Shown here: positions 1-9,334 of the stretch, piece after piece
How the letters are laid out: each line of letters starts with the position of its first letter
How positions within the stretch are numbered: the stretch's first letter is position 1
NCBI GenBank assembly: GCA_001724265.1
Contig: MEDY01000439.1
Location: 1-30,919, forward strand
Length of the DNA stretch: 30,919 nt
Reading direction: 5' to 3'
Origin: Rhizaria sp. SCN 62-66
Taxonomy: Eukaryota; Rhizaria, unplaced
The notes under the pieces: model-generated
The model's input: only the letters and a program-made list of their open reading frames with translations
Told to the model about the DNA's origin: nothing
Database searches by the model: none
Translations under genes and position numbers: made by a program

Positions 1-1
1 C

Positions 2-142
2 CTCGGCTACCACCTGGTCGAGATCAAGCCCCAGATGATGGGCCACTACCTCGGCGAGTTCTCCCTCACCTACACCCCCGTCCGCCACGGTGGCAAGGCC
101 GCGTCCTCCACCGCGGTCCAGAAGTTCATCGATCTCAAGTAA
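2..142 (+). CDS. RPS15: 40S ribosomal protein uS19 (RPS15), C-terminal end, 5' partial
   Basis: This is the final 46 codons plus TAA (140-142) of the small-subunit protein uS19, which sits in the 40S head. The segment [19 protein letters not shown] followed by a PVRHG block is the family's hallmark C-terminal signature, and the protein ends in DLK, close to the usual PLK end. The frame starts at base 2, with the rest of the gene to the left of the window. The tail between the HG block and the end ([12 protein letters not shown]) diverges from the usual GATHSSRF-type tail but keeps its basic/polar character. The stop codon overlaps a perfect GTAAGT splice-donor-like string (139-144), but the conserved end point argues that the stop is real. 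Identification is secure; only the start is missing. Confidence 0.95.
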   Translation, partial: LGYHLVEIKPQMMGHYLGEFSLTYTPVRHGGKAASSTAVQKFIDLK

Positions 143-720
143 GTGCACCGGCTGCCCGTCCCGTGTCGTCCTGTGCCTCATGACGCTCTCATTTGCTGCG
201 GCTCCGTCTCTCCACCGCTCCGCACTGAGAGTGCTGCCTGCTCCGCACGTGCTTTACGCGCGGAGCGACAGCCCGAATGTGAACCAGTCAACGTTGCTCT
301 TATTTCGCGTCTTTAAACCTCTACCAAAATAAAACAAATTTTCAAACACACCCCCATCTTGCCTGCTCTATCCTCGCATTTGTGTCTCGTAGGTGATCTG
401 CCCGCACCGTTTCCTCTCGTTCGCTGTCCTATCAACGACCAAGTCTCGAAACATTCAACATGCGTGCGCCATTGTCTGAGCGTCACATGATATGGTTTTC
501 TTTTTTCCGAAGTATTATTTTTATTTGCATTCTTTACTTAAATATATTCTTGTTCTGTGCTCTTTAAGATACTTGACTGTCTCTTCCTACTCACACCTCA
601 ACGGCTCTCCCCATCAACGCTTCTTCGCCACTACCCTATGGCCCCACAGCCTCTTTATCACTCCTCTGAAGCATAGCCAACGGCATTGAGAGGTAATTTG
701 CTTTTAACCTGTTGATTTTG
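143..720. other. Intergenic spacer: uS19 3' UTR and upstream region of the F-x-P protein gene
   Basis: The spacer holds a possible poly(A) signal near its start and a T-rich stretch around 490-560. Short reading frames here (for example 90-332 and 492-689) show no recognisable protein or codon bias like the neighbouring genes. I see no RNA gene or clear TATA box. Confidence 0.6.
328..333 (+). promoter_or_regulatory. Candidate poly(A) signal of uS19
   Basis: A canonical AATAAA lies 186 nt after the uS19 stop, in a short A-rich stretch followed by a C-rich stretch. It is the only canonical hexamer I noticed in this 3' region. Position and context fit a cleavage/polyadenylation signal; usage is inferred. 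Confidence 0.4.
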
Positions 721-3700
721 ATGTCTTACGCGCCTCCTGGCTCGGCGGCGCCATCGGCAGCGCCCGAGCCCCCGTCGAGCTACCGCGACCGTTTCCGCCA
801 GCTCCTCTCTGCTCAGACGCGCTTCCACGACGACTACCGCGTCCTCGCCGCCCCGCACTCAGTCATCACGCCCAATGCCGCGCCCCCCGCGCCCGCGCGC
901 GTGCTGGCATGGGGCGACGAAGACCTCGCCGCCGTGCTCGCCGCCGCGCCGCCGCCGGACCCATACCGGCACTATCCGCAGCAACCGCTCGCCTACACGC
1001 CGACGACAGCAACATACGCGCGGCATGCGGTGCCTGCGTCCGTGCCCGTGCCGGCCAGTGCGAGTGCCGGCTACGGCGGCGTCGGCGGGGTTCCTCTGCC
1101 GGGTCAGTTGCATCCCGGCGTGTACCACATCGTTTCCCCTGTCCACTCCGCATCTCAACCCTATGCACATGCACAGCAACACGCAATGCACCACACAGCA
1201 CAGCATGCGGCCCAACACACAGGGCAGCAACCCGTGGTACTGCTGCAGGGCCCGCCGCACGCAGTTAGCCGCAACAACCCGCTGCACAGTCACGCTCCTA
1301 CTCATGCAACCCCCGTTTCTGCCTCCGCTGCCCCGCACACCGCGTATGCAGCGCACTCGTCTCATGCCGCCATCGCCAGTGCAGCGCTCTTGAGCGTGAA
1401 CGCGCCAGCAACTGCAACTGCGAGCGTCAGTGCCCGGGACCCGCGCGCGGGACTGCCAACAGTGCGCGCGGCGGAGCGTTCGCGGCCCCTGCGGCCACAG
1501 TCCGATGACAGCGGCAGCAACCGTCGGCAAAGCCACGCCCACAGTCGCGGGCACAGAGGAGCTGCGGGCGGACGGCGTGTGGCGTTTGACTGCGACAGCC
1601 CCAGCGGCGGCACACACGCCAACGACGCCGAGGGCGAGGCCGGCGATGGCGGCGACTGGACCTATGACAGCGACACGGCCACCACCACCACCAACAACAA
1701 CAGCAATATCCCTAACGCTGAATTTATTGATAACGCGGAGGTGGACGACACGCGCGAGTACGCTGCGTACACGGTCACGGCCGAGCTCAACGACACCGCG
1801 GGCGCCGAGGCCGCGTCTGCAGGCGCTTTGGCCGCGGCGGCGAGCGCGACTGCGTTTCACAAGGCCACGGCCACGATGGCGGAGGCCGCTGCAGAGCGCA
1901 GGGGCGACGGAAACAACGGCGAAGACAACAGCCGCCAAGGCACTGCCGGGGTCTACGAGGGTGCCGAATACGGCGATAACGCTGCTCATGTCGTTAACGC
2001 TGAGGACGATCACGGCTACACTGACAACGATGTTGATGCTGACTATGACGACGACGTTGACATGGCCGCGCTTGACAATGATGACGACGACGAAGCTGAG
2101 ACTGAAGAGGAGTGGGCCACACCCGCCGGCCCGAGCGCAAACCCCAGTGCTCGGCCCAGTGTCGACCGCGCCCAGTTAGAAGAGCTGGACCAGCTCCTCG
2201 AGAGTGAGCGCGCCTCCATCAGCCACCTCCGCGACCACAACCGCAGCCGCGATGGCCAGCGCCACCACAGCGCGAGCGCGAGCGCCCGTGAGAGCGGGCC
2301 TGAGAGCCACGCCGAGCAGCAGGCGCGCTGGCACCGCGCGTGGCTCGACCAGCAGGCCGCGCAGGCCGCGGCGCACGCGCGCGCGGCCACGCTTGACGCC
2401 GCGACGGCCGCGACGTGGGCCGCTGCTGAAGCCGAGGCGGTTGCGCAAGTGGGGTTACAGACCGCGGCGGCCAGCTCCGAAGACAACACCGACCCGGCGC
2501 CGCGCTTACTAGCGTGGGGGTCTGCGGCGCAGGCGCGGCGGGCGACGGCCGCGGCGGCGCAGCGCGCGGCACAGCTTCAGCAGCTCGCGCGCGAGTGCCC
2601 GTTCGAGCCCGCAGTGGCGCCGCGCAGCGCCGCGCTTGCCGCGTCAGTCCGCGCTGCAGAGGGACGCGCTGGTGCAAGCGGCAATAGCGCGGACAACGCC
2701 AGTCAGCTGCACGCGGAGGCGGCGGCGCGGGCGGAGCGGCGCGCGCGGGCGGCCGCGGCTGCTGCGGCTAGGGAGCTGGACGGCGCGACGTTTGCTCCCG
2801 TGCTGTCTGAGGCTTCGCGCGCAATGATCGACGCACTCAAACAGCACCGCGTCGCACTCTGGCGCCAGCAGCGCGAATCCGCCGCCGCCGCAGCCGCCGT
2901 CGCCGGAGGTCACAGTGACCGCCGCGAGCCAGATGCAGGTTCTTCCTCTGCGCATCCGGCGCCGGCGCCGCTGTGGGCGTTCCAACCGCACGTGTCTGAG
3001 CGCTCCAAGGCGCTAGCAGAGCGCGCCGAGAAGCGCAGGCTTGCGCGCGCCGCCGCAACACAGGCCGCCGCCGCCGCCGCCGAAGCCGCGGGCGCAGCGC
3101 TGGCCAGTCCGCTTTCCCGCGCGCGCGCCGCCGGGAGCGACCGCGCACAGGCCGCGCTGGCCGCAGCGAGCGGCGCCGTGGCCGCCGCCAAGGCCGTTTC
3201 TGACGCGGGGCCGGCGTGCCGCCGCAGCACCATCGCGCCGCGCACGCCCGTTGCCGCGCCCGCGCCCGTCGCAGCGTTCACGGGACCCGGAGACGCAGCC
3301 GCATTGCAGCCCACTGCACGCGCGACCAGTGTGCACTCGGGCGCTGGAGCTGGCGCTGGGGCTGGCGCTGGGGCTGGGGCCGCTTCTGTGGAGACTGCGC
3401 GGGCGCGTGGACGCGGGCGCGAGCGCTCGAGCTCAGTCTCGTCGCCCTCTGCATCTGCTGCTGTGTCTGCACGCTCGTCGTCCCGGAGCTCTGCGCGCGC
3501 GCGTGCGCCATCGATCTCGGCTTCCGTGCTGTCGGGCTCTGCGTCGGCCGCGTCCCTGCTGCCCACGGGCTCGACAAGCACGGGTTCCGCTGTGACCACG
3601 AGTACCGGTGCCGCTGCCTGTGAGACGCCATCCGTAGTTGTGCGTTTGTTAAGCCGCGGGGCCGACCGTGCGCACCGGATGCTGCAGCTGCGCGCCGAAG

Positions 3701-5064
3701 CCGAGGCCCGCCGCCGCGTTGCGTGCCCCTTCCAGCCCGCGCGCCCGGCCTCCGCTGCGACTGCGGCGCCTGCTCAGGGCGACGCCGCTCACTGCGACAA
3801 CACTGCCGCGCCCGCAGCGTCGGCTGCGACAGAGAGCTTTCTGGAGCGACAACGCGCGTTCGAGCTCAAGCGCGCCGAACAGCAGGCCGCTTTGGCGCGC
3901 GCGGCGACGCCGTCTTTTGCGCCCGCGCTGACACCCGGCACGGCCGCAGTGCTTGCCCAGTCCCGCTGCCGCACCGCGCTGGCGCACGAGACGCCGGAGG
4001 AGCGCGCGGTGCGTTTGTCCGCTCTCGACGCTGTGGCGCGCGCTCAGGCGCAGCGGCGGGCGCAAGACGCCGCGCTCGCGCAGTTGCCGTTTAAGCCGGA
4101 GATTTCGGCCGTTAGCGCGGTGCTTGCCGCCAAGCGCCGCGCGCAGGCAGCTGAGGACGAGGCACGCATCGCTGCCGCTGCTGCTGCTGCTGCTGCTGCG
4201 AGCGCGACGCCGGCCAAGCGTGTTGTTGCGCCTGCCGCTGCGGCGGCCACGCCGAGCGCAAGCGCCGCCACAGCGCATTACGCACGGCCCCGCGAAGTCG
4301 ACACTCTAGCGACTCCGAATGCCGCGGGTGCGAGCGCGAGCGCGAGTGCGAGCGTGGCGCGTGCGCGGAGTTCTAGCGTGCGCCGACCGCTGACAGCCGT
4401 GGCCGCGGAGGTCGAGCGCGCGCGCATGGCCGAGTGCACGTTTGCGCCTGCCGTGAGCAACGTCTCGCGCATCCTCGCGCGCGACGCTGTGACCGTGGCG
4501 CAAATAACAAACCCCGCGCTGCCAGGCCGCGCGCAGCCCGAAGACTACGCAGAGTTCCTTCGCGCGCGCGAGCACGTGCGCACGCACGCCGTCACACAGG
4601 CGCGCGCTGAGGAGGACCGTCGCGAGATGCAGGAGTGCTCTTTCCAGCCTGCGCGCGCGGCGCGGTCGTTCACGCCCGGTTTATTACTCACCGAGGTCCC
4701 TGCGCCGGCCGTGGCTGGTTTGGACCGGTTCATGGCGGTGCGCGAGCTCAAGGCGCGCCAGGAGGCCGAGCTGGAGGAGCGCCGCCAGCGTGCGTTTGGC
4801 TTTGGCATCAATGACGCGCACCCGGCCGCGCGGCTGCGGAAACAGGCGCACGCGCAGGGCGGCACTGTGGTTCAGCCCTTCGCTCTGTCTCATGGGTCAA
4901 CGGCACACTCGCGAGAGGCTGCGGAGCGTGCGCAGCGCGAGCGCGAGGCCGCAGAGCTGCCGTTTAGGCCGGAGACCGTGGGTCGAGCGCAGAGGGAGCT
5001 GCTGCAGCGCGTGCTTGCCAGCGAGGAGGCGCGCGCCGCTGCTGCGGGCGTGCCTGTGTGGTGA
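721..5064 (+). CDS. Ala-rich protein with about 62-residue periodic F-x-P repeats (hypothetical, possibly cytoskeletal)
   Basis: The protein has 1447 residues if translation starts at the first ATG (721); the open frame extends only two near-cognate codons further upstream. The first 560 residues are low complexity: Ser/Ala/His-rich, then acidic (DDDD runs near residues 440-460). From about residue 595 on there are nine copies of a short motif, often C-x-F-x-P-A or L-P-F-x-P-E, with the Phe at residues 628, 691, 754, 1004, 1066, 1124, 1241, 1308 and 1415. They are separated by Arg/Ala/Glu/Gln-rich helix-forming segments such as RAEAEARRR. Two copies are preceded about 30 residues earlier by RLL-x-x-G (R595, R975). 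Similar R-L-x...C-T/S-F-x-P repeats occur in large coiled-coil or cytoskeletal proteins of ciliates and kinetoplastids as I recall them, so a cytoskeletal role is possible but unproven. No catalytic domain, signal peptide or membrane segment is seen, and no intron is apparent. Confidence 0.8.
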   Translation: MSYAPPGSAAPSAAPEPPSSYRDRFRQLLSAQTRFHDDYRVLAAPHSVITPNAAPPAPARVLAWGDEDLAAVLAAAPPPDPYRHYPQQPLAYTPTTATYARHAVPASVPVPASASAGYGGVGGVPLPGQLHPGVYHIVSPVHSASQPYAHAQQHAMHHTAQHAAQHTGQQPVVLLQGPPHAVSRNNPLHSHAPTHATPVSASAAPHTAYAAHSSHAAIASAALLSVNAPATATASVSARDPRAGLPTVRAAERSRPLRPQSDDSGSNRRQSHAHSRGHRGAAGGRRVAFDCDSPSGGTHANDAEGEAGDGGDWTYDSDTATTTTNNNSNIPNAEFIDNAEVDDTREYAAYTVTAELNDTAGAEAASAGALAAAASATAFHKATATMAEAAAERRGDGNNGEDNSRQGTAGVYEGAEYGDNAAHVVNAEDDHGYTDNDVDADYDDDVDMAALDNDDDDEAETEEEWATPAGPSANPSARPSVDRAQLEELDQLLESERASISHLRDHNRSRDGQRHHSASASARESGPESHAEQQARWHRAWLDQQAAQAAAHARAATLDAATAATWAAAEAEAVAQVGLQTAAASSEDNTDPAPRLLAWGSAAQARRATAAAAQRAAQLQQLARECPFEPAVAPRSAALAASVRAAEGRAGASGNSADNASQLHAEAAARAERRARAAAAAAARELDGATFAPVLSEASRAMIDALKQHRVALWRQQRESAAAAAAVAGGHSDRREPDAGSSSAHPAPAPLWAFQPHVSERSKALAERAEKRRLARAAATQAAAAAAEAAGAALASPLSRARAAGSDRAQAALAAASGAVAAAKAVSDAGPACRRSTIAPRTPVAAPAPVAAFTGPGDAAALQPTARATSVHSGAGAGAGAGAGAGAASVETARARGRGRERSSSVSSPSASAAVSARSSSRSSARARAPSISASVLSGSASAASLLPTGSTSTGSAVTTSTGAAACETPSVVVRLLSRGADRAHRMLQLRAEAEARRRVACPFQPARPASAATAAPAQGDAAHCDNTAAPAASAATESFLERQRAFELKRAEQQAALARAATPSFAPALTPGTAAVLAQSRCRTALAHETPEERAVRLSALDAVARAQAQRRAQDAALAQLPFKPEISAVSAVLAAKRRAQAAEDEARIAAAAAAAAAASATPAKRVVAPAAAAATPSASAATAHYARPREVDTLATPNAAGASASASASVARARSSSVRRPLTAVAAEVERARMAECTFAPAVSNVSRILARDAVTVAQITNPALPGRAQPEDYAEFLRAREHVRTHAVTQARAEEDRREMQECSFQPARAARSFTPGLLLTEVPAPAVAGLDRFMAVRELKARQEAELEERRQRAFGFGINDAHPAARLRKQAHAQGGTVVQPFALSHGSTAHSREAAERAQREREAAELPFRPETVGRAQRELLQRVLASEEARAAAAGVPVW
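3342..3380 (+). repeat. GCTGG(A/C/G)-rich microrepeat encoding an Ala-Gly run
   Basis: A short tandem repeat of GGCGCTGGGGCT-like units inside the F-x-P protein gene encodes alternating Ala and Gly. Such in-frame microsatellites are likely to vary in length between strains. Confidence 0.7.
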
Positions 5065-5483
5065 ACCACAGTCACCATCAGAGTTTGGGTGCTTACTCAT
5101 CCTACATTCTAAATGAATTATATAGCTTTTATTTCTTCAGTATACATATATTTCTTCTATGTTAACACTTTTTACGTTGCCTGGTTGCGATTGCCCCTGA
5201 CTTTTCATGATGCGATTCCCCCTCAGTTGTTCAAGTGACAAGGTGTTCAAGTTGCTGACTGTCGCAGCTTTCAGAATAGAATCCATATCGCACGACAACG
5301 TCGCTGAAATCACTCATGACATTGTTAATGATAACATTTTATTGTGCATATTAACGTTGTATTTCCATTAAACTCTATCACAGTTTGTTGAGGTTGATAT
5401 GCTTGATGCAAATACTGTATCATATTCGCTTGTCAGTTCATCGTCCATCCCAACTACACTTCGCTCGACCGACGCAGCATGTT
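5065..5483. other. Intergenic spacer between F-x-P protein and small secreted protein
   Basis: This AT-rich spacer is the 3' UTR of the upstream gene and the promoter region of the downstream one. I see no RNA gene and no clear regulatory motif. The upstream gene has no canonical AATAAA here on the + strand. Confidence 0.5.
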
Positions 5484-5864
5484 ATGCAGTTACAGTCAAC
5501 AGTGTCTATTGTCTCTCTGTTTGCCGTCTTTGTACTTCTCACGCTTGCGGCTCACGTCGCCTTCGCTGTTGCGCCGCCTGCGCGCCGGTTAATTCGTCGC
5601 GAGACTGGCCCCGCGCGCATCGACCCGCGCTACACGTCCTCCGAGCGTTGGGGTTCAGGCGTCTCATCGCTCAAATTCCCCCTGGACACCGAGAATGAGT
5701 CCTTTGCGCAGGCTCGCGCATCAACAACTGCACCTGCAGTCATGGGGCCGCGGCTTCGCACGGCAGGCGGCCCGCTCAATGTGGTCACTTGGCGTGCGGG
5801 GCCACCAGTGCCTGGCGCTCCGACATCACGTCACATCCCCGTCAACGTAAACCCAACAGTTTAA
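5484..5864 (+). CDS. Small putative secreted protein, 126 residues, unknown function
   Basis: I chose the ATG at 5484 because it begins a textbook signal peptide: a short polar N-terminus, a hydrophobic core (VSLFAVFVLLTLAAHVAF, about residues 10-27) and an Ala-x-Ala-like cleavage region before VAPPARR. An in-frame ATG at 5403 would add 27 residues that spoil this signal. The mature part of about 98 residues is basic and Pro/Arg-rich near its start (RRLIRRE, then DPRYTSSERWGSG), has no Cys, and ends in NVNPTV before TAA. I recognise no family. G/C-biased codon use from the signal peptide onward supports a real gene. Alternatives are a type II-anchored protein, if the signal is not cleaved, or one exon of a larger gene. 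Confidence 0.6.
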   Translation: MQLQSTVSIVSLFAVFVLLTLAAHVAFAVAPPARRLIRRETGPARIDPRYTSSERWGSGVSSLKFPLDTENESFAQARASTTAPAVMGPRLRTAGGPLNVVTWRAGPPVPGAPTSRHIPVNVNPTV

Positions 5865-6217
5865 TCGTTTCAACTTGGTTTAGAGCTTTTAAGCGCATTT
5901 TTAACTTGATACCCCTCAATTCTAGCCTATATCGAACTCCTTTTCAAGTTCCACCACAAACACTTCTGCGGCATCGTCTGCTTTGAGCTGATGATGCACC
6001 GAAGTCCCGATACAATCAAATAGATCTCTATCCTCAATTATCAGACGAGTTTCAATGAAAAGAATGAAAACAAAATTACGGGCGCATATAGCATACTGAT
6101 TAAATATTCAGATCTTGTGAAAAGCCGTTCGTAGCCTAAACGCACGGCTTGAATCTTGATAGCGTCTTCTCACCACGTCGTCCTCCTTCTCATGTCTTAA
6201 TGCTACGCCTGTGACAG
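5865..6217. other. Intergenic spacer upstream of prolyl oligopeptidase
   Basis: An AT-rich stretch (5870-6110) is followed by a pyrimidine-rich run (6160-6200) ending in ACAG immediately before the POP ATG. That ending could be the 3' splice site of an intron in the 5' UTR, but no partner donor can be assigned. Nothing else is visible. Confidence 0.4.
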
Positions 6218-9091
6218 ATGATCAAGACCGGAGCGTCTGTTGCCAAGAGCAGCAAGGCGGTTTGGGGTGCCGTCCGTGCCCTCGACTTTTCCTTCACCTC
6301 CCCCTTCACCCTCTCGTGCCTGAAGGACGCTAAGGCGAACAAGTACACCGTCACTGAGGGCTCTTGCGACACCGCGCCCAAGCGTGCGGAGAAGTCCAAG
6401 GAGGACAAGGAGAACACCGCCAAGTCGATGGCCGCCGCGTGGACTGCTGTTGACAGCGTGCGCTCGCTGTCCGTGCCCGCGGAGGACGTCTCGAAGCTCT
6501 CTGAACTCGCGCGCGTCTTCCTGCGTGACAACACCGACGTCAAGCTCACTGCCTTTGACGAGGACGCCATGCGTCTGTCCTTCGAGATCCTCGCTCCCGC
6601 GCAGGTCACTCTCTCCGCCGAGGACGCCGCCAGTGTGCTGCCCGCCGAGGCGGTCGCCGGCGCTGTGCCGCCCTTCGTTTTCCCTCTCGTCCGCGCCCAC
6701 TCGCTGACTCTCGCCGCCGACGGCGACGACAAGTGCACCGTCTCTCTCGAGGCCAACGTCGCCGACGACGCCGCCGCCGCCGCGTCCCCGCTCGCGCGCG
6801 CCTTCTGCGCCGCATACCACGAGTTTCTGCTCGCCTCGCTCACCGCGGCGGTGTCTGGCGCGTACCCGTTCTCACCGCGCCGCGCCGTGTTCGACGAGTA
6901 CTTCGGCACGACCGTGGCGGACCCGTTCCGCTGGCTCGAGGACCCGGACTCGGCCGACACCCAGGCCTGGGTCACGGCACAGAACGCCGCCACGGACGCC
7001 GTACTGGGCGGGCTCGACGCGCGCGAGCGCATCCGTGAGCAGCTCACGGGCATGTACAACTACGAGCGGTACACCATGGTGCGCAAGGAGGGCGAGTTCT
7101 ACTACTACTCCAAGAACGACGGTCTGCAGAACCAGTACGTCATGTACCAGACGAGCTCCATCACGGACCCGGGCCGCGTGTTCCTTGACCCCACCGCGCT
7201 CGACCCCTCGGGCACCTCGGCGCTGGGCTCCCGCGCCTTCTCCGAGTCCGGCAAGCTCTACGCGTACGGCGTGTGCAAGAACGGTTCCGACTGGAACACC
7301 GTCTTCGTCAAGCGCACCGACACGCTCGAAGTGCTCGCCGACGAGCTGCACTGGGTCAAGTTCTCATCCATCGCGTGGACGCACGACGACGCCGGGTTCT
7401 TCTACTGCCGCTACCCGGCCCCCAGCGGACTCGCCGACGCCGACGCAGGCAAGCGCGGCACTGAGACCGACTCCGCGGGCGGCCAGGCCGTGTACTACCA
7501 CCGCGTGGGCACTGCGCAGAGCGAGGACGTCGAGGTTTTCTCCGCGCCGAGTGAGCCTGCGTGGATGTTCGGCGTCACTGTCTCCGACTGCGGCAAGTAT
7601 GTCTTTATCTCCACCGTCGACTCGTGCGACCCCGTGAACCGGCTCTTCTACTTCCGTCTCGCTGACTTCACCGCCGGCGACTGGAAGCCCGCCGCGAGCG
7701 TGATCAAGCTTGTCGACGATTTCGAGTCCGGCTACGAGTACGTCACCAACGACGGCGCGCGCTGCCTCTTCAAGACCAACCGCGCTGCCCCGCGCTCGCG
7801 CGTCGTCGCGCTCGATCTCGACGCTGCCACCGCGGCCTCCGCCGTCGCGGGCGGCTCGGGCGCCGCCGCCACGGCCGCCGTCATCGCGCTCTTGGAGGAG
7901 GTCGTGCCGCAGCACCCGACCGGCGGCGTGCTCGGCGACGTGCAGACGAGCCACGGCAAGATGGTGCTCAACTACACCGTCGACGTGTGCGACGTGCTCG
8001 AGGTGCGCTCGCTCGACGGCAAGCTCGACTCGGCTGTTGACTTCGGTTTCCTGCCGAAGTTCTCGTCGCTGGCCGTGCTGGGCAAGAAGAGCTCAGCGGA
8101 GCTGTCGATCTTCGTTACCAACGCGCTCTACGCAGGATCGGCCTACGTGTTCGACATGAGCACGGGCGCGCACGTCGTGTTCAAGAACTCAAACCCCAAG
8201 GGATTCGACGCCGACAAGTTCGTCGTGGAGCAGGTCTTCTTCCCCTCGGTCGACGGCACCAAGATCCCGATGTTCATCACCCACAAGAAGGGCCTCGCGC
8301 TCGAGGGCGCGAACCCGACGTACTTGTACGGCTACGGTGGCTTCAACATCACGCTCGGCCCCAGCTTCTCCATCAACCGCTGGCTCTGGATGGAGCACTT
8401 CAACGGCGTCGCCGTCGTCGCCAACATGCGTGGTGGCGGCGAGTACGGCAATGAGTGGCACAAGGCCGGCTGCCACGACAAGAAGCAGAACGTCTTTGAC
8501 GACTTCTACAGCGCCGCTAAGTACCTTGTCGACAACAAGTACACCAGCTACTCCAAGATCGGCGTCCACGGCGGCTCCAACGGCGGTCTCCTCATCGCGG
8601 CCTCGATCAACCAGCGCCCGCAGAGCTTTGGCGCCGCCGTGGCGGCCGTGGGCGTGCTGGACATGCTGCGCTTCCACAAGTTCACCATCGGCAACGCGTG
8701 GTGTTCTGACTACGGCTGCTCCGAAGAGAGCGCCAAGGCCTTCGCCACACTGCGCGCCTACTCCCCGCTGCACACCGTGCCCGCGGCCGAGGCCGCTGCG
8801 CTGCCGCCCGTGATGCTGACTACGGCGGACCACGACGACCGCGTCGTGCCGCTGCACTCGTTCAAGTACATCGCTGAGGCGCAGCGTCTACACTGCCTCG
8901 CCGGCCCCTCCGTGTCCTCCGCCGTCGCCGCCGGCGTCGCCAAGAATGCGCTTGACAAGGCACCCGTGGTGATCCGCATTGAGACCAACGCGGGCCACGG
9001 TGCCGGCAAGCCCCTTAACAAGGTCATTGCCGAGCATGCCGATGTCTTCGGCTTCTTTGCCAAGTACCTCGGTGCCACCTGGACCGCGTAA
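6218..9091 (+). CDS. PREP: Prolyl oligopeptidase (S9A) with N-terminal extension
   Basis: This is a serine peptidase cleaving after proline in short peptides, normally cytosolic. It has 957 residues against about 710 for typical family members. The core begins near residue 216 (YPFSPR, then FDEYFGTTVADPFRWLEDP, the family's N-terminal signature), continues through a seven-bladed propeller region (about 290-650) and ends in the alpha/beta-hydrolase domain. The catalytic triad is intact: Ser787 in GGSNGG, Asp873 in ADHDDRVVP (with substrate-binding Arg875) and His927 in AGHGAGKP. The oxyanion/substrate loop NMRGGGEYGNEWHKAG is also present. Residues 1-214 match no domain I know; they contain a Lys-rich stretch (KRAEKSKEDKENTAK) and no signal peptide. 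The ATG at 6218 is preceded by an in-frame TGA at 6212-6214, so the frame cannot start earlier without splicing. No intron is needed. Confidence 0.95.
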   Translation: MIKTGASVAKSSKAVWGAVRALDFSFTSPFTLSCLKDAKANKYTVTEGSCDTAPKRAEKSKEDKENTAKSMAAAWTAVDSVRSLSVPAEDVSKLSELARVFLRDNTDVKLTAFDEDAMRLSFEILAPAQVTLSAEDAASVLPAEAVAGAVPPFVFPLVRAHSLTLAADGDDKCTVSLEANVADDAAAAASPLARAFCAAYHEFLLASLTAAVSGAYPFSPRRAVFDEYFGTTVADPFRWLEDPDSADTQAWVTAQNAATDAVLGGLDARERIREQLTGMYNYERYTMVRKEGEFYYYSKNDGLQNQYVMYQTSSITDPGRVFLDPTALDPSGTSALGSRAFSESGKLYAYGVCKNGSDWNTVFVKRTDTLEVLADELHWVKFSSIAWTHDDAGFFYCRYPAPSGLADADAGKRGTETDSAGGQAVYYHRVGTAQSEDVEVFSAPSEPAWMFGVTVSDCGKYVFISTVDSCDPVNRLFYFRLADFTAGDWKPAASVIKLVDDFESGYEYVTNDGARCLFKTNRAAPRSRVVALDLDAATAASAVAGGSGAAATAAVIALLEEVVPQHPTGGVLGDVQTSHGKMVLNYTVDVCDVLEVRSLDGKLDSAVDFGFLPKFSSLAVLGKKSSAELSIFVTNALYAGSAYVFDMSTGAHVVFKNSNPKGFDADKFVVEQVFFPSVDGTKIPMFITHKKGLALEGANPTYLYGYGGFNITLGPSFSINRWLWMEHFNGVAVVANMRGGGEYGNEWHKAGCHDKKQNVFDDFYSAAKYLVDNKYTSYSKIGVHGGSNGGLLIAASINQRPQSFGAAVAAVGVLDMLRFHKFTIGNAWCSDYGCSEESAKAFATLRAYSPLHTVPAAEAAALPPVMLTTADHDDRVVPLHSFKYIAEAQRLHCLAGPSVSSAVAAGVAKNALDKAPVVIRIETNAGHGAGKPLNKVIAEHADVFGFFAKYLGATWTA

Positions 9092-9334
9092 GCGTCCGCG
9101 TGTGCTGTTTGTGTTCAGGGTTGTGAGTCGATCAGTGGGAAGCTTATGAGGTGATTCTGATCGACACTGGATGTGATGATGGGCGATGATACTTCAATAT
9201 GTGAGGCATAGAATGCCAACTTGCAATACAAAACTTAGCGATTTTATAAACTCAAAGAAGATGTGAGCCACCACAGCGATAAATAATGTGACTGTATTAA
9301 CATTCATTGCTAATGTAAAGAAAAGATTTGAGAA
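9092..9334. other. Shared 3' spacer of two convergent genes
   Basis: These 243 AT-rich bases separate the stop codons of POP (+) and the giant protein gene (-). The two transcripts must terminate here or overlap tail to tail. No canonical AATAAA is evident for either strand. Confidence 0.5.

Noticed and set aside
90-332. An 80-codon frame overlapping the end of uS19
   Set aside because: It starts inside the uS19 coding region in another frame and runs into the 3' UTR, with no recognisable protein.
859-2013. A 384-codon - strand frame and several + strand overlapping frames
   Set aside because: All are shadows of the F-x-P protein frame; they show Arg/Cys/His-rich nonsense-like composition and no motif.
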